This document shows positions 26,076 through 37,383 of a DNA stretch of 39,742 nt, piece after piece. The number at the start of each line of letters is the position of its first letter. Positions within the stretch are counted from its first letter, which is position 1. Below the pieces are notes generated by a model that did no database searches, was not told the DNA's origin, and saw only the letters and a program-made list of their open reading frames with translations. The position numbers and the translations under genes are program-made. The DNA is taken from positions 1 to 39,742 of the forward strand of contig CAYJQC010000037.1 in the NCBI GenBank assembly GCA_964372215.1. Reading direction: 5' to 3'. This DNA is from DAIMFL01 sp964372215. Lineage in GTDB: Bacteria; Pseudomonadota; Alphaproteobacteria; Dongiales; Dongiaceae.

Positions 26076-26431
26076 TGAGGTCGCTCTCCGATTCGGGGCC
26101 GCCCCCATCCGGGCCCGGTCTGCGGCTTATAGCATTGGCGGATTCCGGCCCAAAGCGAGGATATGGTTCCGCAACGAGACTAATTTTTCAATACCCCGCG
26201 AAAGACGCTGCCGGACGAGCCGCATTGCCGCATGATCGCCAAATTATAAGACAACTTAGCTGTCGTAACAATTGATTTTGCCCTCGCCACTGCCAATTGC
26301 CTGGCGTATAAGCCAATGAACGGCGCACCGGGGCGCCCGTTTCGATCCAGCGGCCAGGCATGAGCTCGGGGGTGACGGTCCCAGACCGCCGCAGCCCTGC
26401 CATTCCGGTCCCGCCAATCGGGGGAGGCCGA
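26076..26431. other. uppP-gltD divergent intergenic region
   Basis: 356 bases without a convincing gene. It holds the uppP promoter on the minus strand within an AT-rich patch (about 26228-26280). For gltD no good sigma-70 or sigma-54 (TGGC-N-TTGC) promoter could be made out. The frame before the gltD ATG is open to 26360, but the ribosome binding site GGGGAGG at 26421-26427 fits the ATG at 26432. Confidence 0.5.
26243..26271 (-). promoter_or_regulatory. uppP promoter
   Basis: Minus strand TTGTTA (26271-26266), 17 bases, perfect TATAAT (26248-26243). Start near 26236 gives a leader of about 160 bases before the uppP GTG. The region is AT-rich against its surroundings. Confidence 0.65.
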
Positions 26432-27883
26432 ATGACGGCCAAGATGCAGCAGTTCGTGACCGTCGGCCGGGTGATGCCGGAGAAGCGCGAGGCCAAGCGC
26501 CGGCGCGGCGATTTCGACGAAATCTATGCCGAGTACGCGGCCGAGAAGGCGGCCCAGCAGGCGGCGCGCTGTTCGCAATGCGGCATCCCGTTCTGCCAGG
26601 TGCATTGTCCGGTCCACAACAACATCCCGGACTGGCTGAAGCTGACCGCCGAGGGCCGGCTCGAGGAGGCCTACGAGGCGTCGTCCGCCACCAACAATTT
26701 CCCCGAGATCTGCGGCCGGATCTGCCCGCAGGACCGGCTGTGCGAAGGCAACTGCGTGATCGAGCAGTCGGGCCACGGCACCGTCACCATCGGCGCGATC
26801 GAGAAGTACATCACCGACACGGCGTGGGCGCGCGGCTGGGTCAAGCCGGCGAAGCCGCGGCGCGAGCGCGCCCAGTCGGTCGGCATCGTCGGCGCCGGGC
26901 CGGCCGGCCTCGCCGCCGCCGAGGAACTGCGCCGCCAGGGCTACAAGGTGCACATCTACGACCGCCACGACCGGCCGGGCGGCCTGCTCATCTACGGCAT
27001 CCCGAACTTCAAGCTGGAGAAGGAGGTGGTGCTGCGCCGCGCGCAATTGCTGGTCGATGCCGGCGTCGGCTTTTCGGCCGGGTTCGAGGTCGGGCGCGAC
27101 GCGACCCTCGCCGAGCTGCGCGCGCGCCACGACGCGCTGCTGATCGCGACCGGCGTCTACAACGCCCGCGACCTGCAGGCGCCCGGCTCCGGCCTCGGCA
27201 ACATCGTGCCCGCCCTCGACTATCTGATCGCCTCCAACCGCAAGGGGCTGGGCGACGCGGTGCCGGCCTATGACGACGGCAGCCTGAACGCGACCGGCCG
27301 GCATGTCGTGGTGATCGGCGGCGGCGACACCGCCATGGACTGCGTGCGCACCGCGGTGCGCCAGGACGCCGCGTCGGTCAAGTGCCTGTACCGCCGCGAC
27401 CGCGCCAACATGCCGGGCTCGCAGCGCGAGGTCGGCCATGCCGAGGAGGAAGGCGTCGAGTTCGTCTGGCTGGCGGCGCCCGAGGCCTTCCTCGGCAACG
27501 ACGACGGCAACATCGCCGCGGTGCGCGCGGCGCGCATCCATCTCGGCGTCGCCGACGCCACCGGCCGGCAGACCCCGCGGATCATCGACGGCTCGCATTT
27601 CACCGTCACCGCCGATCTGGTGGTCAAGGCGCTCGGCTTCGACCCCGAGGACCTGCCGGGCGCGTTCGGCGCCAAGGACCTGACCGTGACCCGCTGGGGC
27701 ACCCTGAAGATCAGCTACAAGACCCTGATGACCTCGCTCGACGGCGTGTTCGCCGCCGGCGACATCGTGCGCGGCGCCTCGCTGGTGGTGTGGGCGATCC
27801 GCGACGGCCGCGACGCGGCGGAACGCATCCACGACTACATCCAGGCCAAGGCCGCCGGCGTCAGCGCCGCGGCGGCGGAATAG
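26432..27883 (+). CDS. gltD: Glutamate synthase (NADPH) small chain
   Basis: Beta subunit of GOGAT, which takes electrons from NADPH through FAD and iron-sulfur clusters to the large chain, making glutamate from glutamine and 2-oxoglutarate. 483 residues from ATG 26432. The N-terminal cysteine-rich domain has C47, C50, C55, C59 and C94, C98, C104, C108. FAD site GIVGAGPAGLAAAE from 151, NADPH site VVIGGGDTAMD, and the second FAD motif GVFAAGDIVRGASLVVWAI at the end. Highly similar in motif layout to the Azospirillum enzyme. A GST gene follows 4 bases later and then gltB. Confidence 0.97.
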   Translation: MTAKMQQFVTVGRVMPEKREAKRRRGDFDEIYAEYAAEKAAQQAARCSQCGIPFCQVHCPVHNNIPDWLKLTAEGRLEEAYEASSATNNFPEICGRICPQDRLCEGNCVIEQSGHGTVTIGAIEKYITDTAWARGWVKPAKPRRERAQSVGIVGAGPAGLAAAEELRRQGYKVHIYDRHDRPGGLLIYGIPNFKLEKEVVLRRAQLLVDAGVGFSAGFEVGRDATLAELRARHDALLIATGVYNARDLQAPGSGLGNIVPALDYLIASNRKGLGDAVPAYDDGSLNATGRHVVVIGGGDTAMDCVRTAVRQDAASVKCLYRRDRANMPGSQREVGHAEEEGVEFVWLAAPEAFLGNDDGNIAAVRAARIHLGVADATGRQTPRIIDGSHFTVTADLVVKALGFDPEDLPGAFGAKDLTVTRWGTLKISYKTLMTSLDGVFAAGDIVRGASLVVWAIRDGRDAAERIHDYIQAKAAGVSAAAAE

Positions 27884-27887
27884 GAGC

Positions 27888-28538
27888 ATGGCCCAGATGC
27901 TGCGGCTCTATGACTTCCTGCCCTCGGGCAACGGCTACAAGGTGCGGCTGCTGCTGCACAAGCTCGGCCTGCCCTTCGAGCTGGTCGAGCTCGACATCGC
28001 CAAGGGCGAGACCCGGACGCCGGAATTCCTGAAGCGGAACAGCAACGGACGGATTCCGACCCTGCAGCTCGAGGACGGCACCTGCCTCGCCGAATCGAAC
28101 GCGATCCTGTGCTATCTCGCCGACGGCACCAATCTGTGGCCGCAGGATCGCCTGGCGCGCGCCCGCACCCTGCAGTGGCTGTTCTTCGAGCAGTACAGCC
28201 ACGAGCCGTTCATCGCCGTGGTGCGCGCCTGGAAGCACGTGCTGGGCGACATGACCGAGCTGCAGCAGGCGATGCTGCCGGGCAAGATCAAGGGTGGCTA
28301 TGACGCCCTTCGGGTGATGGAACAGGCGCTCGACGGCCGCCAGTTCCTGGTCGAGGACCAGTTCGGCCTCGCCGACATCGCGCTCTATGCCTATACCCAC
28401 GTCGCCGAGGAAGGCGAGTTCGACCTCGCCCCCTACCCTGCCGTGCGGGCCTGGATCGAGCGGGTCGCCGCCCAGCCCCGCCACGTGCCGATCACCTGGC
28501 GGCCGAGCGACGAGTCGTCGCGAAGGGTCGCGTCGTGA
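27888..28538 (+). CDS. Glutathione S-transferase family protein (between gltD and gltB)
   Basis: 216 residues. N-terminal thioredoxin-like domain (1-82) with the glutathione-site segments SNGRIPTLQLEDG (containing the cis-proline) and LAESNAILCYLA, and a helical C-terminal domain with FGLADIALYAYTHVAEEG. The N-terminal catalytic position is a serine/asparagine region (LPSGNGYKVRLLL), as in beta/theta-like bacterial enzymes. Substrate unknown. ATG 27888 is 4 bases after the gltD stop, so it is translated from the same message. Its insertion between the GOGAT genes is unusual. Confidence 0.92.
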   Translation: MAQMLRLYDFLPSGNGYKVRLLLHKLGLPFELVELDIAKGETRTPEFLKRNSNGRIPTLQLEDGTCLAESNAILCYLADGTNLWPQDRLARARTLQWLFFEQYSHEPFIAVVRAWKHVLGDMTELQQAMLPGKIKGGYDALRVMEQALDGRQFLVEDQFGLADIALYAYTHVAEEGEFDLAPYPAVRAWIERVAAQPRHVPITWRPSDESSRRVAS

Positions 28539-28557
28539 GAGCGCGCGCGCTCACCTT

Positions 28558-28732
28558 CCCCCTCCCCCTTGCCCTGAGGAGCCGCCGCAGGCGGCGGCGC
28601 GAGGGGGGGGTGGGGGTCCGGGGGCGGGGCCGCGCGCGACAGCGCGCGCATGAATCGTCCCGCGACGGTGCCGCCCCCTCGCTCTCCCATCGCTACGCGA
28701 TGGGCCCCTCGCCCTCCCGCAAGGGGAGGGGG
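28558..28732. repeat. Multi-hairpin palindromic element upstream of gltB
   Basis: 175-base non-coding element. Outer inverted arms: CCCCCTCCCCCTTGC (28558-28572) with GCAAGGGGAGGGGG (28719-28732), one bulged base. Inside: GCCGCCGC/GCGGCGGC (28581-28598), a GCGCGC pair near 28632-28649, CCCATCGC/GCGATGGG (28686-28704), and CCCTCCC/GGGAGGG (28712-28730), the last followed by GGTTT, terminator-like. Its parts resemble repeats in other GC-rich proteobacteria (recollection). It fills the gap between the GST gene and gltB. Confidence 0.65.
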
Positions 28733-28770
28733 TTTGTCGAATTACGCTTGTCAGGCGCGGAGTGTCGGCG

Positions 28771-33324
<4,554 letters not shown>

Positions 33325-33464
33325 ACCAGGGGTCGGCGCGCGATCCCGCTTGCCTGCGCGTCTGGCCAGGGCGCGCGGCTTGGAGTAGCCTTTCCCGCTC
33401 TGGGTTTGCTGTCCGGCGTGGCCATGGCGACGCCGGGCACCGCAGCGGAGAGGGCGCGCGGACC

Positions 33465-33812
33465 ATGCTCCGGAATAGCAGCCTGCTGATCGCCGGCCTG
33501 TCGTCGCGGCTCGAAGACATGGTCGTCCGCATCGAACGGGTCGCGCCAGCCCCCGCCGAGAGGCTGCAGCTGCTGCGCGTCACCTGGGAGCGCACCAGCC
33601 GCGACCTCGGCCAGCTGGCTGGATCGGACATGGACCTGTCGGTCGACCGGGTGGCGCTCGTCGAGATCGAAACGACGGCGCAGGCGATCGCGCGGCAGGC
33701 GGCGGAGCCGGTGGCGTGTCTGCAGGCGCTCGACCAGGCGCTGCAGATGCTCGATCGCATCGATGACCGCTGCCGCACCCTGCATGGCGGCGGCTCGCGC
33801 GACTTCCCCTAG
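33465..33812 (+). CDS. Hypothetical helical protein
   Basis: 115 residues, no family recognised. Sequence is mostly amphipathic helix: RLEDMVVRIERV, ERLQLLRVTWERTSRDLGQL and ALDQALQMLDRIDDRCRTL; no signal peptide, no transmembrane segment, two cysteines. ATG 33465 has GGAGAGG about 12 bases upstream, rather far. The frame is open upstream into gltB, so coding status rests on the helical pattern and on the close fit to the next gene (12-base gap). Likely co-transcribed with the membrane protein downstream. Confidence 0.5.
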   Translation: MLRNSSLLIAGLSSRLEDMVVRIERVAPAPAERLQLLRVTWERTSRDLGQLAGSDMDLSVDRVALVEIETTAQAIARQAAEPVACLQALDQALQMLDRIDDRCRTLHGGGSRDFP

Positions 33813-33824
33813 GGCGCGGTACCG

Positions 33825-34607
33825 ATGGACGTTTCCCTGGAAGGCCTGGTCATCGGCGTGTTCGCGGTGCTGCCGGGCTTCCTCGCCGCGGCGATCCGCG
33901 CCGTCACCGCCCGGCCGCAGCATGTCTCGACCGGTGACTGGCTGGCCGGCAGCGTGGTCGCCAGCCTGGTGCTCAACGCGCTGGTGTTCGGTCTGTTCGC
34001 GATCTTTTCGCCGGTGGTCGAGCTCGACCGCGGGATCGGTACCCTGGGCGATGCCTTCGGTGGGATCAGCGGCTGGCTGGCGCTGGAGTATCTGGCGGCG
34101 CTCTACGGCGCCGCGATCGGCTGGGGCTTCGTCAGCGGACTCGCCGCCGACTACGCGCCGCGCGCGCTCGCCTATCGGCTGCGCCTCAGCCCGGTCGCCC
34201 CGGCCCCGAACGTGTTCAGCGACTCGATCGACCGGCTGGTCGGCTCGCGCGACAACCGCCGGCTGGCCGGCCCGCCGGCCCAGCAGGTGCCCTGGCTGTT
34301 GATCCGGCGGGAAAAGGCGACGGTGCTCGGCCGGCTGCGGCGCGGCAGCGTCGATTTCGCCGTCGACGAGCCGTTCGAGGTGTTCCTCGAGCCGGCCCGG
34401 GTGACCTGCGCGCCGGGCGCGGCCGACGCGGCGGCCGACGACCCCGCCGCCGCGCCCGCCGGCGTCTACATGCGCATCCTGCCCGAGGACGTGGTCGAGG
34501 TGCTGACCGCGCCGGCATCCTGGGACCCGTTCTGCGAACTGGCCGAGGCGGAGCCGGCCGCCGCAGCGGAGGCGGCCGACGACGGCGGCGGTTCCCGCGA
34601 CTACTGA
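33825..34607 (+). CDS. Membrane protein resembling DUF6338
   Basis: 260 residues. Three hydrophobic segments at about 6-27, 42-63 and 80-107, then a soluble cytoplasmic part with PWLLIRREKATVLGRLRRG followed by VDEPFEVFLEPARV and a short acceptor strand VYMRILPEDVVEVL. This layout, a few N-terminal helices and then a small SH3-like beta region, recalls the DUF6338 family; that identification is from memory and tentative. The C-terminus is a low-complexity Ala/Glu/Gly tail. ATG 33825 is 12 bases after the preceding hypothetical. Its stop lies in the first copy of a 28-bp tandem repeat. Confidence 0.75.
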   Translation: MDVSLEGLVIGVFAVLPGFLAAAIRAVTARPQHVSTGDWLAGSVVASLVLNALVFGLFAIFSPVVELDRGIGTLGDAFGGISGWLALEYLAALYGAAIGWGFVSGLAADYAPRALAYRLRLSPVAPAPNVFSDSIDRLVGSRDNRRLAGPPAQQVPWLLIRREKATVLGRLRRGSVDFAVDEPFEVFLEPARVTCAPGAADAAADDPAAAPAGVYMRILPEDVVEVLTAPASWDPFCELAEAEPAAAAEAADDGGGSRDY

Positions 34608-34681
34608 GCGGCGTGGCCGCCGCCTCGACTACTGCGCGGCGTGGCCGCCGCCTCGACTACTGAGCGGCGTGGCCGCCGCCT
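34598..34681. repeat. Three tandem 28-bp repeats between convergent stop codons
   Basis: Copies at 34598-34625, 34626-34653 and 34654-34681; the middle one differs from the outer two by a single base (ACTGC for ACTGA). The first contains the TGA of the DUF6338-like gene, and the last ends in the stop codon of the cytochrome gene on the opposite strand. Each unit holds GCGGC-GTG-GCCGC, a small hairpin on either strand, so the array could act as a bidirectional terminator or transcript stabiliser. Confidence 0.85.
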
Positions 34682-35051
34682 AGCGCGTCGCCGCCTTGAG
34701 ATAGGCAATCAGGTCGGCGCGCTCCTGCGGGTCGGCGATGCCGGCATAGGTCATGCGCGTGCCCGGCACCAGCCCGCGGGGATCGGCGAGGAAGCGATCG
34801 AGCGTGGCCTCGTCCCAGACGATCCCCGAGTTCTTCATCGCCTTCGAATAGTTGAACCCGTCGACGCTGCCGGCGAGGCGGCCGAACAGGCCGCGATGCA
34901 TCGGCCCGACCCGGTTGCGGTCGATCGAGTGGCAGCCCTGGCAGCGGGCGTAGAGCGCCTCGCCCTTCGCCGGGTCGCCATCGGCCGACGCGGCGCCGGC
35001 ACCGGCCATCAGGAGCAGCGCGGCGACCGCGCCCATCAGAATGTGTCGCAT
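34680..35051 (-). CDS. Class I c-type cytochrome, periplasmic
   Basis: 123 residues. Signal peptide MRHILMGAVAALLLMAGAGA with cleavage near ASA-D (about residue 23). Mature part of about 100 residues has the haem site CQGCH (C37, C40, H41) and the axial methionine M100 in PGTRMTYAG, with GPMHRGLFGR as in the c552/c2 group. Soluble periplasmic electron carrier. ATG 35051 matches the signal-peptide start. It lies 65 bases after the ferritin-like gene and is the last gene of the ECF cluster. Confidence 0.93.
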   Translation of the reverse strand: MRHILMGAVAALLLMAGAGAASADGDPAKGEALYARCQGCHSIDRNRVGPMHRGLFGRLAGSVDGFNYSKAMKNSGIVWDEATLDRFLADPRGLVPGTRMTYAGIADPQERADLIAYLKAATR

Positions 35052-35116
35052 GGTGATCTCGCGGCAGCGTTCCGGCCCCCGTCCTGGAAGCCGGAACCGC
35101 AGGCCGTCCCTGCTGG

Positions 35117-35713
35117 TCAGGACACGAACGCGCTCGGCACCGGCGCATCGCCCAGCGCGTAGCGCAGGACCGCCCAGTGCATCGCCTCGTCGCCGAGAAT
35201 GCTGGCCGCCGCCCTGGCCAGCTCGCGGTCGCCGAACAGCGGCACCGCGCCGAGATAGGCGCTGGTCGCGCCCTGTTCGAGCCCGGCGGCGAAGGCGATC
35301 ACGTCGCGCTCGGATTTCAGCTGGTCGACGGGAAAGCCGTATTCCATGGCCTTCTTGGCCTCGACCGGCGTGCCGCCCAGCTTCGCCACCGTCGCCGCCA
35401 GCATGTCGGCGTGCTCCTTGTGGTGACCCTGGAAGGTCACCGCCAAGTCGAGCACCGGCTTCGACAAGAGCCCGCTTTCGGCGCCGACCTGATAGGCGGC
35501 GATGCCTTCGTATTCCAGGCCGAGGGCGGTGTTCAGGATGTCGGCGTCGTTGGCCATGCTGTCGGCGCTGGCCGGCGTGGTGCCGGCCACGGTGCCACAG
35601 CCGGCGAGCAGGGCGACGGCGGTCGCCGACAGCGCCGCCTGGCCGCTGCGCACCAGCAGGGTGCGGCGAGACGGCAGCAGGCCGCCGGGAATGGCGAGGT
35701 TGGAACGGATCAT
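35117..35713 (-). CDS. Ferritin-like domain protein, Tat-exported probable lipoprotein
   Basis: 198 residues. The N-terminus has a twin-arginine motif (SRRTLLV, R16-R17), a hydrophobic stretch and then a lipobox LLAGC with C39, so export by Tat and lipidation are both indicated. The mature part is a four-helix ferritin-like domain (Ferritin_2/DUF4439 type): ALGLEYEGIAAYQ, FQGHHKEHADML, AAGLEQGATSAYLG and LGDEAMHWAVLRYAL give the Glu and E-x-x-H ligands of a di-iron site. ATG 35713 has AGGAGATGGAG upstream. Upstream of that lies the G/C-only tract 35743-35793. Function unknown; iron or peroxide handling is a guess. Confidence 0.85.
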   Translation of the reverse strand: MIRSNLAIPGGLLPSRRTLLVRSGQAALSATAVALLAGCGTVAGTTPASADSMANDADILNTALGLEYEGIAAYQVGAESGLLSKPVLDLAVTFQGHHKEHADMLAATVAKLGGTPVEAKKAMEYGFPVDQLKSERDVIAFAAGLEQGATSAYLGAVPLFGDRELARAAASILGDEAMHWAVLRYALGDAPVPSAFVS

Positions 35714-35742
35714 GGTTCTCCATCTCCTGTTGAGGGCCTCGG

Positions 35743-35793
35743 CCCCGGGGGGGGGGGGGCCCCCCCCGGCCCCCCCCCCCCCCCCCCGGGCCC
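35743..35793. other. 51-base tract of only G and C, suspected artefact
   Basis: Reads CCCC, 13 G, 8 C, GG, 18 C, GGG, CCC. Nothing in the flanks resembles it. It lies between the anti-sigma and ferritin-like genes where the promoter or leader of the latter should be. Such a run is difficult to sequence and may stand for lost or miscalled bases, so spacing here should not be trusted. Confidence 0.7.
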
Positions 35794-35848
35794 AGGACGC
35801 CGCGCAGCCCGAAAGGAGCTGAAGGGGACGACGTCGTCCTGTGCCGCC

Positions 35849-35877
35849 TATACCGGCCGGCACGGCGCGCGGATGCA
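35849..35877 (-). promoter_or_regulatory. Possible ECF-type promoter of the ferritin-like gene
   Basis: Minus strand TGCATCC (35877-35871), 15 bases, CGGTATA (35855-35849). The -35 part is similar to the CCATCC element recognised by SigK, whose anti-sigma RskA is related to the one encoded here. Similarity is short and the spacing uncertain. Confidence 0.25.
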
Positions 35878-35938
35878 GATGGCGAAAGATTTTCTCCGGG
35901 AGCCCGCTGTGCCGGCGCGGTGCGCCGGGGGCCGGTGT

Positions 35939-36730
35939 TCAGGAGGCGGGGACGACCGCGCCCTGGTACAGCACCGGGCCGGTGGGCTGGCCGGTGGGCG
36001 AGCCGCCGGCCGGCTCCAGGCTCACCGCGAGCGCGCCGCCGGCGAGGTCGCCGATCTCTGCCGCCGGCAGGTCGTACGAGTAGGCGGCCGGCGCGGCGGC
36101 CCCGGGGAGCAGGCCGAGCGAGCGCGGCGCGCCGCCGGCCGGCGGCAGCAGCCACAGCTCCAGCGCATGGCTCGACCCGACCGGCGGCAGCGCCACCGGG
36201 GTGAGCGCCAGGCGGCCCGACCCGGCGTCGAACCGCGCCACCAGCGCAGCCGCGCCATCGGCGGCGGCCAGCACGGCGACATGGGTGGGCGCCGGGGCCA
36301 CGACCGGCTGGCCGAACCCCAGATAGAGCGCCAGCGCGACGGCAAGCGCGCTGGCGCCGAGGCCGATCGTCCGCCAGAACCTGACGCAGTACCACATCCC
36401 CGCGGTCGCCATGCTGGGCACCGGAGTCAGCGGCCGGCCGAACAGCCGCGCCAGCAGCGAGCGGCCCGGCGCGGCCGCGAACGCCGCCCGCGCATCCGGG
36501 GCCGGCCCCAGCCGGGCCTCGATCCGGGCCCAGACTTGCGGGGCCGGCGCGGCGCCCTCGACCGATTCCGCCAGCGGGTTGAGCCGGGCCTCCCACGCCG
36601 CCGCCAGCTTGCGCAGCACCGGATCGTCGTGCATCAGCCGCTCGAACCGCCGGCGCGCGCGACCGCGCAGCGTGCCGAGGGCGTACTCGGCCGCCAGGGT
36701 GTCGCGCAGGGTGGGGTCGCCGTAGTTCAT
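35939..36730 (-). CDS. Anti-sigma factor, RskA/ChrR-like
   Basis: 263 residues. N-terminal cytoplasmic helical anti-sigma domain (1-85; LAAEYALGTLRGRARRRFE and VWARIEARLG), one transmembrane helix (about 121-140), and a periplasmic RskA C-terminal domain (about 145-263; LELWLLPPAGGAPRSLGLL, VSLEPAGGSPTGQPTGPVLYQG). Holds the sigma factor until a periplasmic signal arrives. It overlaps the sigma gene stop by 4 bases (ATGA), the usual coupling. No zinc H-x3-C-x2-C motif is visible, so metal-dependent release of the classical ZAS kind is unlikely. Confidence 0.9.
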   Translation of the reverse strand: MNYGDPTLRDTLAAEYALGTLRGRARRRFERLMHDDPVLRKLAAAWEARLNPLAESVEGAAPAPQVWARIEARLGPAPDARAAFAAAPGRSLLARLFGRPLTPVPSMATAGMWYCVRFWRTIGLGASALAVALALYLGFGQPVVAPAPTHVAVLAAADGAAALVARFDAGSGRLALTPVALPPVGSSHALELWLLPPAGGAPRSLGLLPGAAAPAAYSYDLPAAEIGDLAGGALAVSLEPAGGSPTGQPTGPVLYQGAVVPAS

Positions 36731-37266
36731 CGCTCGAGACAGCCCTTGAGACGCAGCAGGCTGCGCCGGATCCAGCTCTTCACCGTGCCCACCGGGGTGG
36801 CGAGCCGGGCCGCCGCCTGCTCGTAGGTGAGCCCGTCATAATAGGCGAGCAGGATGCTTCGGCGCGGACCGTCCTCCAGCTCGTCCAGGCAGGCCGCAAG
36901 GGCCCGCGCCGCCTCGCTGCCGGCCGCCAGCTCGAGCGGACCCGCGGCCGGGTCGGGCAGCGCCGCCGCCGCCTCCGGATCGAGCGGTGTCTCGCGACCG
37001 CGCCGGCGCATGAGGTCGATCGCCTGGTTGCGCACGATCGCCGCCAGCCAGGCGAAGCCCGCGCCGCGCGCCGGGTCGAAGCCGCCGGCGTGCCGCCAGA
37101 CCGCCAGGAACGCCTCCTGCAATACCTCTTCCGCCAGGTGGCGCTGTCTCACCATACGCAGGGCGAGGCCAAATAGTTGCGGCGACGACAGCCGATAGAG
37201 CTCCGCCAGCGCCGCGCGGTCGCCGCGGGCGCAGGATGCGATCAGGATGGCGATCTGCGGGGTCAT
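36727..37266 (-). CDS. ECF-family RNA polymerase sigma factor
   Basis: 179 residues from ATG 37266. Sigma-2 domain (about 10-80) with RLSSPQLFGLALRMVRQRHLAEEVLQEAFLAVWR and the DLMRRR end; sigma-4 domain (about 120-175) with the helix-turn-helix LTYEQAAARLATPVGTVKSWIRRSLLRLK. The set resembles sigma factors paired with RskA-type anti-sigmas. An in-frame ATG at 37278 is an alternative. TTGACA (37305-37300) and TTCGAT (37282-37277) 17 bases apart would start transcription almost at the ATG. Divergent from a GST gene. Confidence 0.92.
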   Translation of the reverse strand: MTPQIAILIASCARGDRAALAELYRLSSPQLFGLALRMVRQRHLAEEVLQEAFLAVWRHAGGFDPARGAGFAWLAAIVRNQAIDLMRRRGRETPLDPEAAAALPDPAAGPLELAAGSEAARALAACLDELEDGPRRSILLAYYDGLTYEQAAARLATPVGTVKSWIRRSLLRLKGCLER

Positions 37267-37276
37267 GGCGGGCGCC

Positions 37277-37305
37277 ATCGAAGGCGAACGCCCCCGTGCT
37301 GTCAA
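37277..37305 (-). promoter_or_regulatory. Possible sigma-70 promoter of the ECF sigma gene
   Basis: Minus strand TTGACA (37305-37300), 17 bases, TTCGAT (37282-37277). Start near 37270 leaves almost no leader before ATG 37266, so either the transcript is nearly leaderless or this is not the main promoter. Confidence 0.35.
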
Positions 37306-37383
37306 GCGACCGGCGCGCCCGCAAGAAGATGCGCCTCACCGATATCGTGCCCCGCGCCGGGGCTTCGGCTACACTCCGGCGCC

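Noticed and set aside
34598..34681. CRISPR array
   Set aside because: Three head-to-tail 28-bp copies with no spacers and no cas genes; a simple tandem repeat.
34680..36596. A single 638-residue open frame from the anti-sigma region through the cytochrome c gene
   Set aside because: Only the cytochrome part is real; the rest is out of frame with the anti-sigma and ferritin-like genes and passes through the G/C-only tract. It is open only because GC-rich DNA lacks stop codons.
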